Below are positions 36,755 through 44,972 of a stretch of DNA of 64,000 nucleotides, one piece after another. The stretch is from Butyrivibrio proteoclasticus B316 (GTDB lineage Bacteria; Bacillota; Clostridia; Lachnospirales; Lachnospiraceae). A model generated the notes under the pieces. That model was not told the origin of the DNA. It saw only the letters and a program-made list of their open reading frames with translations, and did not search any database. A program made the position numbers and the translations under genes. How positions within the stretch are numbered: position 1 is the first letter of the stretch; every line of letters starts with the position of its first letter. Location of the stretch: positions 124,001-188,000 of the forward strand of contig NC_014387.1 of assembly GCF_000145035.1 (NCBI RefSeq). Reading direction: 5' to 3'.

Positions 36755-36980
36755 AATGACCCTTTTTGATTTGCTCCTAAATTGTATCCGCACAAAAGTC
36801 ACAGCTTATGCGCGTTTCTGATTATATATTCATAATAAGTACCATTTTATATCTATAAGATAGACAAGACAATTCCTTAGATGTGATTATTTCTCATTAT
36901 TGCGACAACATCGATAAAAATGCACAATTATCAGACAATAAAATCATCAAATACAACATATACTTACAAAAGCAGGGTGT

Positions 36981-37016
36981 TATACTAAATATAGTGATAT
37001 GTGTAATTTCACACAT
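36981..37016 (+). promoter_or_regulatory. -10 region and inverted repeat before gntP-type gene
   Basis: TATACT (36981-36986) is followed by ATGTGT (36999-37004) and its complement ACACAT (37011-37016). The inverted repeat sits where a repressor would cover the start of transcription. No clear -35 is seen. The rest of 36755-37038 holds no gene. Confidence 0.45.
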
Positions 37017-37038
37017 TAATAGTCGGGAGGGTAAAAAT

Positions 37039-38430
37039 ATGACAGGATTACCACTTATTATCGTATTCATTCTAGCTATTGTCTGTATGATTGTTCTGAT
37101 TTCCAAGTTCAAGATCCATCCATTCATTTCTATCATGTTGATTTCACTGGTTCTTGGTCTTATTGCCGGAATTCCTATTGCCGACATTAAGCTGGATGAC
37201 GGAACAACCAAGGCAGGAATTGCCACAGTAATTGGACAGGGCTTCTCAGGAACCTTTACTTCCATTGGTATCGTAATTATCCTGGGCGCTCTTATCGGAA
37301 GCATCCTTGAGCAGACAGGCGCAGCTCTTAAGCTGGCTGACATTGTTATTAAGATAGTTGGCAAAAAGCATCCTGTTCTGGCAATGGAACTTATGGGATG
37401 GGTTGTATCTATTCCTGTTTTCTGTGATTCCGGATTTGTAATCCTTAACCCAATCCGTAAGGCTCTTGTAAAAAGAACTGCAGCTTCCTCAGTAGCTATG
37501 TCTGTAGGTCTTGCAGCAGGTCTTTTCACATCACATGTATTCATCCCACCTACACCGGGACCAATCGCAGCAGCTAATACACTGGGCATCGGTGACAACC
37601 TTCTTCTTGTAATGGGTATCGGTGCACTTTGCTCAATATTCCCTATTATCGCAGCTTACTTCTATGCACAGTTCATTGGTGGCAAGGTTAAAGCTGATGA
37701 CGAAGCTGATAACGGCGAGGTTTCCAAGACTTATGAAGAGCTCGTAGCTGAATTTGGTAAGCTTCCTAATGGCTTTATAGCTCTTGCTCCAATCATTGTT
37801 CCTATTATCCTTATGGCTCTTTCTTCAATCGTATCAATGGCTAAGATGACAGGCGGCGTTGCTCGTCTTTTCACATTCCTTGGTACACCTATTATAGCTC
37901 TTGCAGTTGGTACTATTTTTGCAGTATTCCAGCTTCTTGGAGCAGGCAAGATGGAGAAATTCTATGATATCTGTAACGATACCTTAAAGACAGTTGGACC
38001 AATCCTCTTCGTAACAGCAGCAGGCGGTGTTCTTGGTAAGGTTATAGCTTCTTCAGATATGGTTAACTATATCTCAGAGCATGCAACAGTTCTTTCAGCA
38101 ATGGGCATCTTCTTCCCATTCCTGCTTGCAGCAATCCTCAAATCCGCACAGGGATCTTCAACAGTTGCGCTTACAACCACAGCTGGAATCGTAGCTCCAC
38201 TTCTTCCTGTTCTTGGATTTACAACTCCTGTTCAGGTAACACTGGTTTGCATGGCAATCGGCGCAGGTGCTATGACAGTATCTCACGCTAACGACTCTTA
38301 TTACTGGGTTGTTACAAACTTTGGTGCAATGTCCACAGACAAGGGCTACAAGTCCTGGACTGTAGCATCTCTTATCATGGGTGTAGCAGCAGTCATTGAG
38401 ATTGCAATCCTTAGCTTGTTCCTGCACTAA
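37039..38430 (+). CDS. GntP family permease, probably for glycerate
   Basis: 463-residue membrane protein of the gluconate:H+ symporter family with about twelve helices. Family marks include FCDSGFVILNPIRKAL, HVFIPPTPGPIAAA and AQGSSTVALTTTAGI, then ANDSYYWVV. I chose ATG 37039 (MTGLPLIIVF) with GGGAGGG upstream; an in-frame ATG at 36883 adds 52 unlikely residues. Because the next gene encodes a glycerate kinase, glycerate rather than gluconate is the likely substrate (inference). Confidence 0.92.
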   Translation: MTGLPLIIVFILAIVCMIVLISKFKIHPFISIMLISLVLGLIAGIPIADIKLDDGTTKAGIATVIGQGFSGTFTSIGIVIILGALIGSILEQTGAALKLADIVIKIVGKKHPVLAMELMGWVVSIPVFCDSGFVILNPIRKALVKRTAASSVAMSVGLAAGLFTSHVFIPPTPGPIAAANTLGIGDNLLLVMGIGALCSIFPIIAAYFYAQFIGGKVKADDEADNGEVSKTYEELVAEFGKLPNGFIALAPIIVPIILMALSSIVSMAKMTGGVARLFTFLGTPIIALAVGTIFAVFQLLGAGKMEKFYDICNDTLKTVGPILFVTAAGGVLGKVIASSDMVNYISEHATVLSAMGIFFPFLLAAILKSAQGSSTVALTTTAGIVAPLLPVLGFTTPVQVTLVCMAIGAGAMTVSHANDSYYWVVTNFGAMSTDKGYKSWTVASLIMGVAAVIEIAILSLFLH

Positions 38431-38543
38431 TATTTTTTAAGCAAAGAATCTATATTGGCAATTTGGTAATTTGAACAAATATTAAATGTCGCTCCAATTG
38501 CAATCTATATAAGGAAATAGCCTTTGGGCAAGGAGAAGCTCTG

Positions 38544-39806
38544 ATGAATAAAGAACTAAGAAAAGATGCAGACATCATAATAGAGCGATCAATTAAAGCT
38601 GTTCTTCCAGACGAAGCAGTTAAAAGAGCTCTAAAAGATTTCAAACCTGGTGAAGGGAAATTAGTTCTTGTGTCAGCTGGAAAAGCTGCATGGCAGATGG
38701 CAGCTGCGGCAGTGGAGGCCTTGGGCAACCAGGATAAGAATGAGACTACAGCCAGAGGAATAGTTGGGGGCATTGTAATTACTAAATATGATCACGTTAA
38801 AGGTGACATCCCAGGAGTAGAGTGCTGCGAGGCTGGTCACCCGGTTCCGGATGAGAACAGCTTCTCTGCAACCAAGAAGGCTCTTGATCTGGTGGAACCC
38901 CTTGGTGAAAAGGATACAGTCCTTTTCCTGTTGTCAGGTGGAGGAAGTGCATTGTTTGAAGCTCCGCTTATTCCGGGAGAAGAGCTTCAGGATATCACTA
39001 AGCAGCTCCTTGCTTGCGGGGCAGACATTGTTGAGATAAATACAATCAGAAAAAGACTTAGCGGCGTAAAGGGAGGACGCTTTGCTAAGGCAGCAGCTCC
39101 GGCTAAGGTGTTTAGTATTGTTCTAAGCGATATCTTGGGAGATCCCCTTGATATGATTGCCAGCGGTCCGGCAGTTCCTGACACTTCGACTTGCGCACAG
39201 GCGCAGGAGATTGCAGATAGATATGGGCTGAAGCTTTCTGATAAAGCGAGAAATCTTTTGGCACAGGAAACGCCTAAGGAACTTGATAACGTGACAACAG
39301 TAATCACAGGATCTGTCAGAGAGCTATGCACAGCGGCAGCAGGAGCAGCGGAGGAACTTGGCTACGAGCCGATTGTTCTAACGGATATGTTATCCTGTGA
39401 AGCCAGAGATGCGGGAAGCTTTTTATCCAGTATTGCAATATCTCATCACGAGGATGGACGTAAGCTTGCGTATATCGCAGGCGGAGAGACCGTTGTTCAT
39501 CTTAAGGGAACTGGAAAGGGTGGACGTAATCAGGAGATAGCTCTTTCTGCGGCTATTGGACTAAGCGGTGTTCCCAATGCAGCAGTATTCTCCCTTGGAA
39601 GCGACGGAACAGACGGCCCCACAGATGCGGCAGGCGGATACGCTGATGGTGAGACGGTGACGGATCTCAAGAATAAGAGTATTGATATACACTCATATCT
39701 TGATAATAACGACGCCTACAATGCTCTTAAAGCGGTGGATGGTCTTATAATGACCGGGCCCACAGGCACAAATGTTAATGATGTGGCGGTATTGTTAATT
39801 TCATAA
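38544..39806 (+). CDS. Glycerate kinase type II (MOFRL/GckA family)
   Basis: 420-residue kinase of the GckA/MOFRL family, which phosphorylates D-glycerate to 2-phosphoglycerate. Motifs are VSAGKAAWQMA, GHPVPDENSF, FLLSGGGSALFEAP, NTIRKRLSGVKGGR and the C-terminal GGETVVHLKGTGKGGRNQEIALSAA with GTDGPTDAAGG. It follows the GntP gene after 113 bases and ends in a good terminator, so the two genes form a small glycerate uptake and phosphorylation unit. ATG 38544 has AAGGAG upstream. Confidence 0.92.
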   Translation: MNKELRKDADIIIERSIKAVLPDEAVKRALKDFKPGEGKLVLVSAGKAAWQMAAAAVEALGNQDKNETTARGIVGGIVITKYDHVKGDIPGVECCEAGHPVPDENSFSATKKALDLVEPLGEKDTVLFLLSGGGSALFEAPLIPGEELQDITKQLLACGADIVEINTIRKRLSGVKGGRFAKAAAPAKVFSIVLSDILGDPLDMIASGPAVPDTSTCAQAQEIADRYGLKLSDKARNLLAQETPKELDNVTTVITGSVRELCTAAAGAAEELGYEPIVLTDMLSCEARDAGSFLSSIAISHHEDGRKLAYIAGGETVVHLKGTGKGGRNQEIALSAAIGLSGVPNAAVFSLGSDGTDGPTDAAGGYADGETVTDLKNKSIDIHSYLDNNDAYNALKAVDGLIMTGPTGTNVNDVAVLLIS

Positions 39807-39816
39807 TGAAAAGATG

Positions 39817-39856
39817 AACTGCTTACCACTTTATATATGGTGGTAAGCAGTTTTTT
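39817..39856 (+). terminator. Intrinsic terminator
   Basis: AACTGCTTACCAC pairs perfectly with GTGGTAAGCAGTT around TTTATATAT and ends in TTTT. It closes the glycerate unit and faces the convergent membrane protein gene. Confidence 0.9.
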
Positions 39857-39865
39857 ATAGTGAAA

Positions 39866-40627
39866 TCAAAGCCCTATATATTTCTTTCTCAAATATAATC
39901 CCAGGATAAACAGTCCAACTGTCTCTACAAGATGGAATATGACAGAAGTCCAGACAATTCCAACGCTGTAGCCTGCAACTGTTACAGTATGCATTCCCAA
40001 AAGAACAAATGATAACAAGAAGAAAGTCAACAGAATCAAGGTTATTACCTTGATCATCTTATCGTTCAAGAAGATTCCAGTCATAAGACTCCCTAGTAAA
40101 AGAGCTATGAGAAGGCCTATATACTTAAAGCCATGAGTGTTGTTGTACAGTGCAACAAATTCTTCTCCTGAAGAGGAAATACTTCCACTATAATCAATAA
40201 GATCTGTTATGAATCTGCGATACACAAGAGAGCAGATATCATATACCATTCGCACCGCGATAAGTATTGCTCCCCACAGTTCTAAGAGTTTACCAATTGA
40301 ATCTCCAGTGAGAGCAGGGATCTTATTCCCCATAGCTTCCTGCTGCAATACTGCCATCTTGAGTCTGTCTGACTCTTCCACAACAGACAGAGCGCTTTTT
40401 AATTTATCAAAGGCTCCGATAAAAACAAACGCTATCAGAATGACCTGTATTGCTGCGACAGCTATCTGACCAGCAAGGATGGTGGTGTTTACCATATCTG
40501 GCTGACTTGCTATATCATTTTGCGCCACTCTCCTGACCACAAACAGAGCAGCATTTGCCAAGCAATGAATACCAGCTGCCCAGAAAAGTGAATTGGACAG
40601 ATAGTGAGCTTTCTTATTGACGTACAT
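39866..40627 (-). CDS. Hypothetical membrane protein
   Basis: 253-residue protein that I do not recognise. Five to six hydrophobic helices are visible (LFWAAGIHCLANAALFVV; TILAGQIAVAAIQVILIAFV; LELWGAILIAVRMVYDI; YIGLLIALLLGSLMTGIFL; VITLILLTFFLLSFVLLG; SVIFHLVETVGLFILGLY). A conserved-looking charged segment lies between the second and third. GGGGGAAAC precedes the ATG at 40627. It may share a transcript with the RsmH paralogue upstream, 51 bases away. Confidence 0.75.
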   Translation of the reverse strand: MYVNKKAHYLSNSLFWAAGIHCLANAALFVVRRVAQNDIASQPDMVNTTILAGQIAVAAIQVILIAFVFIGAFDKLKSALSVVEESDRLKMAVLQQEAMGNKIPALTGDSIGKLLELWGAILIAVRMVYDICSLVYRRFITDLIDYSGSISSSGEEFVALYNNTHGFKYIGLLIALLLGSLMTGIFLNDKMIKVITLILLTFFLLSFVLLGMHTVTVAGYSVGIVWTSVIFHLVETVGLFILGLYLRKKYIGL

Positions 40628-40678
40628 TTACTGTTTCCCCCAACGCTAGTATTTGCACAATACACATTATTTTTATGC

Positions 40679-41722
40679 TTACGCCTTAATTGCCCACCTC
40701 ATCTTGGTGGATTTACTTCTTGGATTGACTCTGCATTCCTCTGCAGACGGTCTTATTACATCCTCCGATATTTCACTGAATAATCCGGCTTTCTTACATT
40801 CTTTAAATGCCTTTTTGACTAATCTGTCCTCTCCTGAATGGAAAGTAAGAATTGCTACTCTGGCTCCGGGATTTAGTATCCCGGGGAGCTTTTCAAGAAA
40901 TGAGTACAGAACCTCAAACTCACTGTTTACATCAATTCTCAGAGCCTGGAAAACTCTTGCACAGCTCTTTTTGATCGCCTGATCTTTTTCCTCTTTGGGA
41001 AGCTTCCACAGAGCATTCTCTATCGCACTTCTAAGAGCTGTTGTAGTGTCCATGGGATCGCCTTTTTTCATGAGGTTAAATACCTTATCTGCAATCTCTT
41101 CTGCATAAGGTTCATCAGAGTTTTCTACCAGCATTCCAACAAACTCATCTCTTGTGATATTGTGTAATCTCTCTGCTGCTGATTCTCCGTGTTCCGGATC
41201 AAGCCTTAGATCAAGAGGACCATCTATTTTATAGGAGAAACCTCTTTTGGGATCATCAATCTGCATTGAAGATACCCCAAGGTCTGCGAGTACAAAGTCA
41301 AACTTACCTGCTTCCTCAGCCACCTTGTCAATATTGGCGAAATTGATTAGCCTGAACTTGAATGCATTCTCATCAAAGCCTGCGTTTCTGAGTCTTTCAA
41401 CTGTCTTGGCGGATTCAATTGGGTCAACGTCCAGACCATAGATGCATCCTTTTCCCGTAAGCTGCTCCAGCATTTTTCTGGTATGTCCGCCATAGCCCAG
41501 GGTACAATCAAGCCCCTGCTCACCTGGCTGAATCTTAAGAACCTCCAGGATTTCTTTTACCATAATAGAGATATGCATGCCTGCTGGCGTTGAGCCCTTG
41601 GATATTACGTGGGCTACAGTATCTGCATATTTCTCCGGATTCTGCTCTTTATATTTTTCTTCAAATTTCTTGGGATATTTCCCAGAATAATGAACTCTTC
41701 GTTTGTGCTGTTTTTCTTCCAT
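40679..41722 (-). CDS. RsmH paralogue, 16S rRNA (cytosine-N4)-methyltransferase-like
   Basis: 347-residue class I methyltransferase of the RsmH/MraW family. The SAM motif is GLDCTLGYGGHTRKML (canonical RsmH has DGTLGGGGHS), followed by LADLGVSSMQIDDPKRGFSY, ARVFQALRIDVNSEFEVL and AILTFHSGEDRLVKKAF. The first 55 residues (KRRVHYSGKYPKKFEEKYKE ...) are an extension absent from cell-division-cluster RsmH. It is not next to ftsL or murE genes here. I take it for the second RsmH-like family of Clostridia, whose target is unproven. AAGGAAAACC precedes the start. Confidence 0.82.
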   Translation of the reverse strand: MEEKQHKRRVHYSGKYPKKFEEKYKEQNPEKYADTVAHVISKGSTPAGMHISIMVKEILEVLKIQPGEQGLDCTLGYGGHTRKMLEQLTGKGCIYGLDVDPIESAKTVERLRNAGFDENAFKFRLINFANIDKVAEEAGKFDFVLADLGVSSMQIDDPKRGFSYKIDGPLDLRLDPEHGESAAERLHNITRDEFVGMLVENSDEPYAEEIADKVFNLMKKGDPMDTTTALRSAIENALWKLPKEEKDQAIKKSCARVFQALRIDVNSEFEVLYSFLEKLPGILNPGARVAILTFHSGEDRLVKKAFKECKKAGLFSEISEDVIRPSAEECRVNPRSKSTKMRWAIKA

Positions 41723-41980
41723 GGTTTTCCTTTTTTAACTGAATTCTATGCTTTTTCTTAATTACTTAGTTAGTCTTTCAATCTATTATACATTGATTCT
41801 CATATTGGAAAAAGTCTGATAGTTTGAGCTCTTTAGCTAGTGTATTGACTTTGAAGTTACTTCGAGTTATATTCTTAGCTGTCTTTGATTATCTTGAATA
41901 AGCATTTCGCTTAGTGGCACAAGAAGTAATCTTGCCATGATAATTCAACTATTGTTAAGTGCATGATGAAATAGTATTAA
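41723..41980. other. Non-coding stretch before the repeat array
   Basis: I find no ORF with a ribosome site, no RNA gene and no clear hairpin in these bases. The stretch is AT-rich and contains the presumed promoter region of the leftward RsmH-like gene. Confidence 0.5.
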
Positions 41981-42329
41981 CACGCTTGTTGGAAATTGTT
42001 TCATTTATGCGTTATGCAATAAAGGATATAGGCCTTGGATTATAACGCATTAAATATATGATGATGTGATTGCGTGTAGTCCACAAAATGTTAGTGCAAA
42101 AAACATAACGCATATGAATTGTATGTGTTTGTTTTGCGTGTTGCCAAGATGAGAAATAAATAAAATAAATCACGCAGGGTAGGGGAAAGAGGATTTAAGC
42201 GTGCTGAGATTTTATATGCCATGATTAATAGGTAACGCAAATTGGAGAGAAATTAATAAATGCGTGTTCGGATTAGATATATCAAGACTTTCCATACACG
42301 CAATAGTTGATTAGAAGCGGTGGTGCGTG
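41981..42329. repeat. Phased array of twelve alternating ACGC/GCGT sites
   Basis: Short sites with core ACGCA or its complement TGCGT alternate in orientation without exception. The C of each central CG lies at 41983(-), 42010(+), 42046(-), 42073(+), 42109(-), 42137(+), 42173(-), 42200(+), 42236(-), 42263(+), 42299(-), 42326(+). Distances are 27, 36, 27, 36, 28, 36, 27, 36, 27, 36, 27. The full unit is 63 bp, six helical turns. Plus sites resemble TGCGTGT; minus sites TAACGCA or ACACGCA. From 41984 to 42262 no other CG occurs. The bases between sites are AT-rich and not repeated. Function unknown. Confidence 0.9.
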
Positions 42330-42407
42330 CAAATGATCTTAACGATAGCATTATGCTATTAGAAACAGGTCGAAAAACAGGTCTACACATTGATAGGAGG
42401 TATAAAA

Positions 42408-43205
42408 ATAGTAAATCAGACTGAACAACTGAAAAATCAAGTAAAGGAACTTGAAGAAGTATTAAAAAAGCTCGACAAGCAGCTTTTTTATTTGAGAAAT
42501 ATGCAGGGAATTACAATTAGGATATGCAAGCAGAAAAGTGGTTACCAATATTATAAAACGGATGATAATGGAAAACGCGTATACATCAAGCATAAGGACA
42601 AAGAGATTGTTAGGAAAGCATTCCAGAAATCTTACTACGAGTGTGTGCGAAAAGAAATCTTGACACAGAAGTACCAAATAGAAAGGTTTCTCAAGTTCTA
42701 TAACCCAACAGCAATAGAAGACGTATATGATAAGCTCTGCGATGCTAGAAAAGAGCTCGTGACACCAATAATCTGTACAGATGATGACTACATTGAAAAA
42801 TGGAGACAGACGCATCCTGGAGAGAAGAATACATTCCCAATTGATGGACAGTTTGTAACTGATAATGGTGAATATGTAAGATCCAAATCAGAAAAGATAT
42901 TGGCGGATTTGTTTCTAAAAAAGGATATTCCATATATTTATGAACCTGAGGTGGAGCTGTCTAATGGCCATAAGGCATGTCCTGATTTCCTAGTTTTAAA
43001 TAAACGTACAAGGAAGTCATATTATTGGGAGCATTTCGGACGTGTGGATGCTGAAGAGTATGCAATTAGGAATTTCCCAAAGATATATGCTTATGAAAAG
43101 AGCGGTCTCATACAGGGAAAGAACTTAATTATTTCAATGGAAACAGAAAAGCAGCCACTCGATTTAAAACTGGTAAATGAAAAGATTGAAATGTACCTAA
43201 TGTGA
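42408..43205 (+). CDS. PD-(D/E)XK nuclease-like hypothetical protein with ATA start
   Basis: 265-residue protein counted from ATA 42408. The N-terminus is a coiled coil (QLKNQVKELEEVLKKLDKQL), followed by a small domain with GYQYYKTDDNGKRVYIKHKDKE, and a C-terminal domain with RSKSEKILADLF (Glu162), CPDFLVL (Asp193) and YYWEHFGR (Glu208-His209), the E...PDF...EH pattern of PD-(D/E)XK folds. I associate this family with Lachnospiraceae; function unknown. AGGAGG (42395-42400) sits 7 bases before ATA; a TTG at 42390 precedes that site and the first in-frame ATG would remove 30 residues. It lies about 80 bases downstream of the phased array. Confidence 0.75.
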   Translation: MVNQTEQLKNQVKELEEVLKKLDKQLFYLRNMQGITIRICKQKSGYQYYKTDDNGKRVYIKHKDKEIVRKAFQKSYYECVRKEILTQKYQIERFLKFYNPTAIEDVYDKLCDARKELVTPIICTDDDYIEKWRQTHPGEKNTFPIDGQFVTDNGEYVRSKSEKILADLFLKKDIPYIYEPEVELSNGHKACPDFLVLNKRTRKSYYWEHFGRVDAEEYAIRNFPKIYAYEKSGLIQGKNLIISMETEKQPLDLKLVNEKIEMYLM

Positions 43206-43339
43206 TAAACTAATATGTGTATATTATTGCTCGTAGAGTGGCTAATTGTTCAATGTTGCATGGATTATTGAAATATACAATAAGCTTTTTGCATATACTA
43301 TAAACAGAAAATGCGTATATTTAGTCAAAGGGGGATTCT

Positions 43340-44950
43340 ATGAATATTTGCTTACTTAATGATTCCTTTCCGCCAATCATAGATGGCGTTGCGAATGTAG
43401 TAATGAACTATGCGGACATTATGACCACTGAGCTTGAGGCCAATGTCGTTGTTGGAACTCCAAGATACCCGAATGTCAGCTACGATGGTTATCCTTATAA
43501 AGTTGTGGCGTATCCAAGCTTTGACACAACTGATTTTGTCAAAGGCTATCGCACAGGGTATCCGCTTTCTATCAGAGAAATCGATCAGATGGCGGACTCA
43601 AAGCCAGACATTATACACACCCATTGCCCCGCAGCATCCACGGTAATGGCAAGGATACTCAGAAGAGAGACAGGCGCGCCTATCATTTTCACCTATCACA
43701 CCAAGTTCGATGTGGATATCGCCAGGGCTGTCGGCGAGGGAATCCTCAAAAAAGAGGCTATTAAAGCCATGGTAAATAACATCGAAGCCTGTGATGATGT
43801 CTGGGTTGTCTCAGAGGGCGCGGGAGAAAACCTACGCTCGCTGGGGTATCAGGGCGAATATATAGTTATGCCTAACGGCGTGGATTTCCCGAGGGGCCGG
43901 GCTTCAGATGACATGGTAAAAGAGCTGAATAAGACCTATGACATACCTGAAGGCGTTCCGTTATTTCTTTTTGTGGGACGACTTATGAAGTATAAGGGAC
44001 TTCCAATTATTGTGGATGCGATGAATGAACTTGCCAAAAAAGATATCGACTTCAGGATGGTCTTTGTTGGCGGAGGTGCAGATCAGGAAGAGATGCAGGA
44101 AAAAGTCAAATCCTACGGAATATCTCTTGATGTATTTAAAGAAGGTGCATCGACAGGCACAAATACTCCGGGTTCCGGGAAAGGGAAGGTGATTTTCACA
44201 GGCCCTATCCACGACAGGGAGAAGCTTAGAGCCTGGAACACAAGGGCAGACTTATTTCTTTTCCCATCTACCTATGATACAAACGGCATTGTGGTCAGAG
44301 AGGCTGCAGCCTGCGGACTTGCCAGTGTTCTCATCAAAGACTCCTGCGCAGCCGAGGGAATAACTCATGATAGAAACGGACTTTTGATCGAAGAAAATGC
44401 AGAGTCTATGGCACAGCTCCTTGAAGCAGTATCGGGAGATCTGGATCACCTTCATCAGATTGGCCAAAACGCCATGGATGAAATCTACATTTCCTGGGAT
44501 AAGGCAGTAAGGCTTGCCTATGACAGATACAAAGTAATAAATGAGATGGCAAAGAGCGGAGAATTCGGAATCAGGAAACATCAAAGTTTTGAATATCTCA
44601 TGAACTCAGCCGCAACAATCCTCGATGGAACACAGAGAGTGTTTGTGGATATCCCCAAAGAAATCAACCTTGGAATGCGCGAAGGATACAAGGAGTTCAG
44701 GGATGAAGTAAGGGGAAATTACCAGGAATTCCTGGACGGAATGATCGAAAACTATCAGGATTTCAGAGATAATATTAAGGCTAATTACCTGGAATTAAAG
44801 GACAATATCAAAGACAGCTATGAGGATATCAGATCCGATGTCAGGGAAAGCGTTGATAATATCAGAGGCGGAGTGTCAGAAGGAATCGATAAGATAAAAG
44901 ATAAGTTTGCGGACAATTTCGATGATGAAAAATATGATGATAACAAGTGA
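43340..44950 (+). CDS. GT4 glycosyltransferase with amphipathic 11-residue repeat tail
   Basis: 536-residue GT-B enzyme. Residues 1-410 resemble diacylglycerol glucosyltransferases and mannosyltransferases of family GT4: SFPPIIDGVANVV, HTHCPAASTVMARI, FTYHTKFDVDI, MPNGVDF, LFVGRLMKYKG and the donor-site region FPSTYDTNGIVVREAAACG. Residues 439-526 (bases 44654-44917) are eight consecutive 11-residue repeats, for example YKEFRDEVRGN, YQEFLDGMIEN and YQDFRDNIKAN, which should form a long amphipathic helix lying on a membrane. The likely product is a glycolipid (inference). GGGGG lies before ATG 43340. An alpha-glucosidase gene follows 22 bases later. Confidence 0.9.
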   Translation: MNICLLNDSFPPIIDGVANVVMNYADIMTTELEANVVVGTPRYPNVSYDGYPYKVVAYPSFDTTDFVKGYRTGYPLSIREIDQMADSKPDIIHTHCPAASTVMARILRRETGAPIIFTYHTKFDVDIARAVGEGILKKEAIKAMVNNIEACDDVWVVSEGAGENLRSLGYQGEYIVMPNGVDFPRGRASDDMVKELNKTYDIPEGVPLFLFVGRLMKYKGLPIIVDAMNELAKKDIDFRMVFVGGGADQEEMQEKVKSYGISLDVFKEGASTGTNTPGSGKGKVIFTGPIHDREKLRAWNTRADLFLFPSTYDTNGIVVREAAACGLASVLIKDSCAAEGITHDRNGLLIEENAESMAQLLEAVSGDLDHLHQIGQNAMDEIYISWDKAVRLAYDRYKVINEMAKSGEFGIRKHQSFEYLMNSAATILDGTQRVFVDIPKEINLGMREGYKEFRDEVRGNYQEFLDGMIENYQDFRDNIKANYLELKDNIKDSYEDIRSDVRESVDNIRGGVSEGIDKIKDKFADNFDDEKYDDNK

Positions 44951-44972
44951 TGATCAGAGCAGGGGTTAAGAC

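Noticed and set aside
36897..37598. 233-residue minus-strand ORF opposite the GntP gene
   Set aside because: Shadow of a membrane protein gene; its hydrophobic look comes from the complementary strand.
42007..42050. Reading GCGTTA...TAACGC in the array as integron attC sites
   Set aside because: The cores resemble attC arms, but only two units carry them, there are no cassette ORFs between, the spacing is constant and no integron integrase is present.
41981..42329. Reading the phased array as a CRISPR array
   Set aside because: CRISPR needs near-identical repeats of 20 or more bases. Here only about 5-7 bases are shared, they alternate in orientation, and there are no cas genes.
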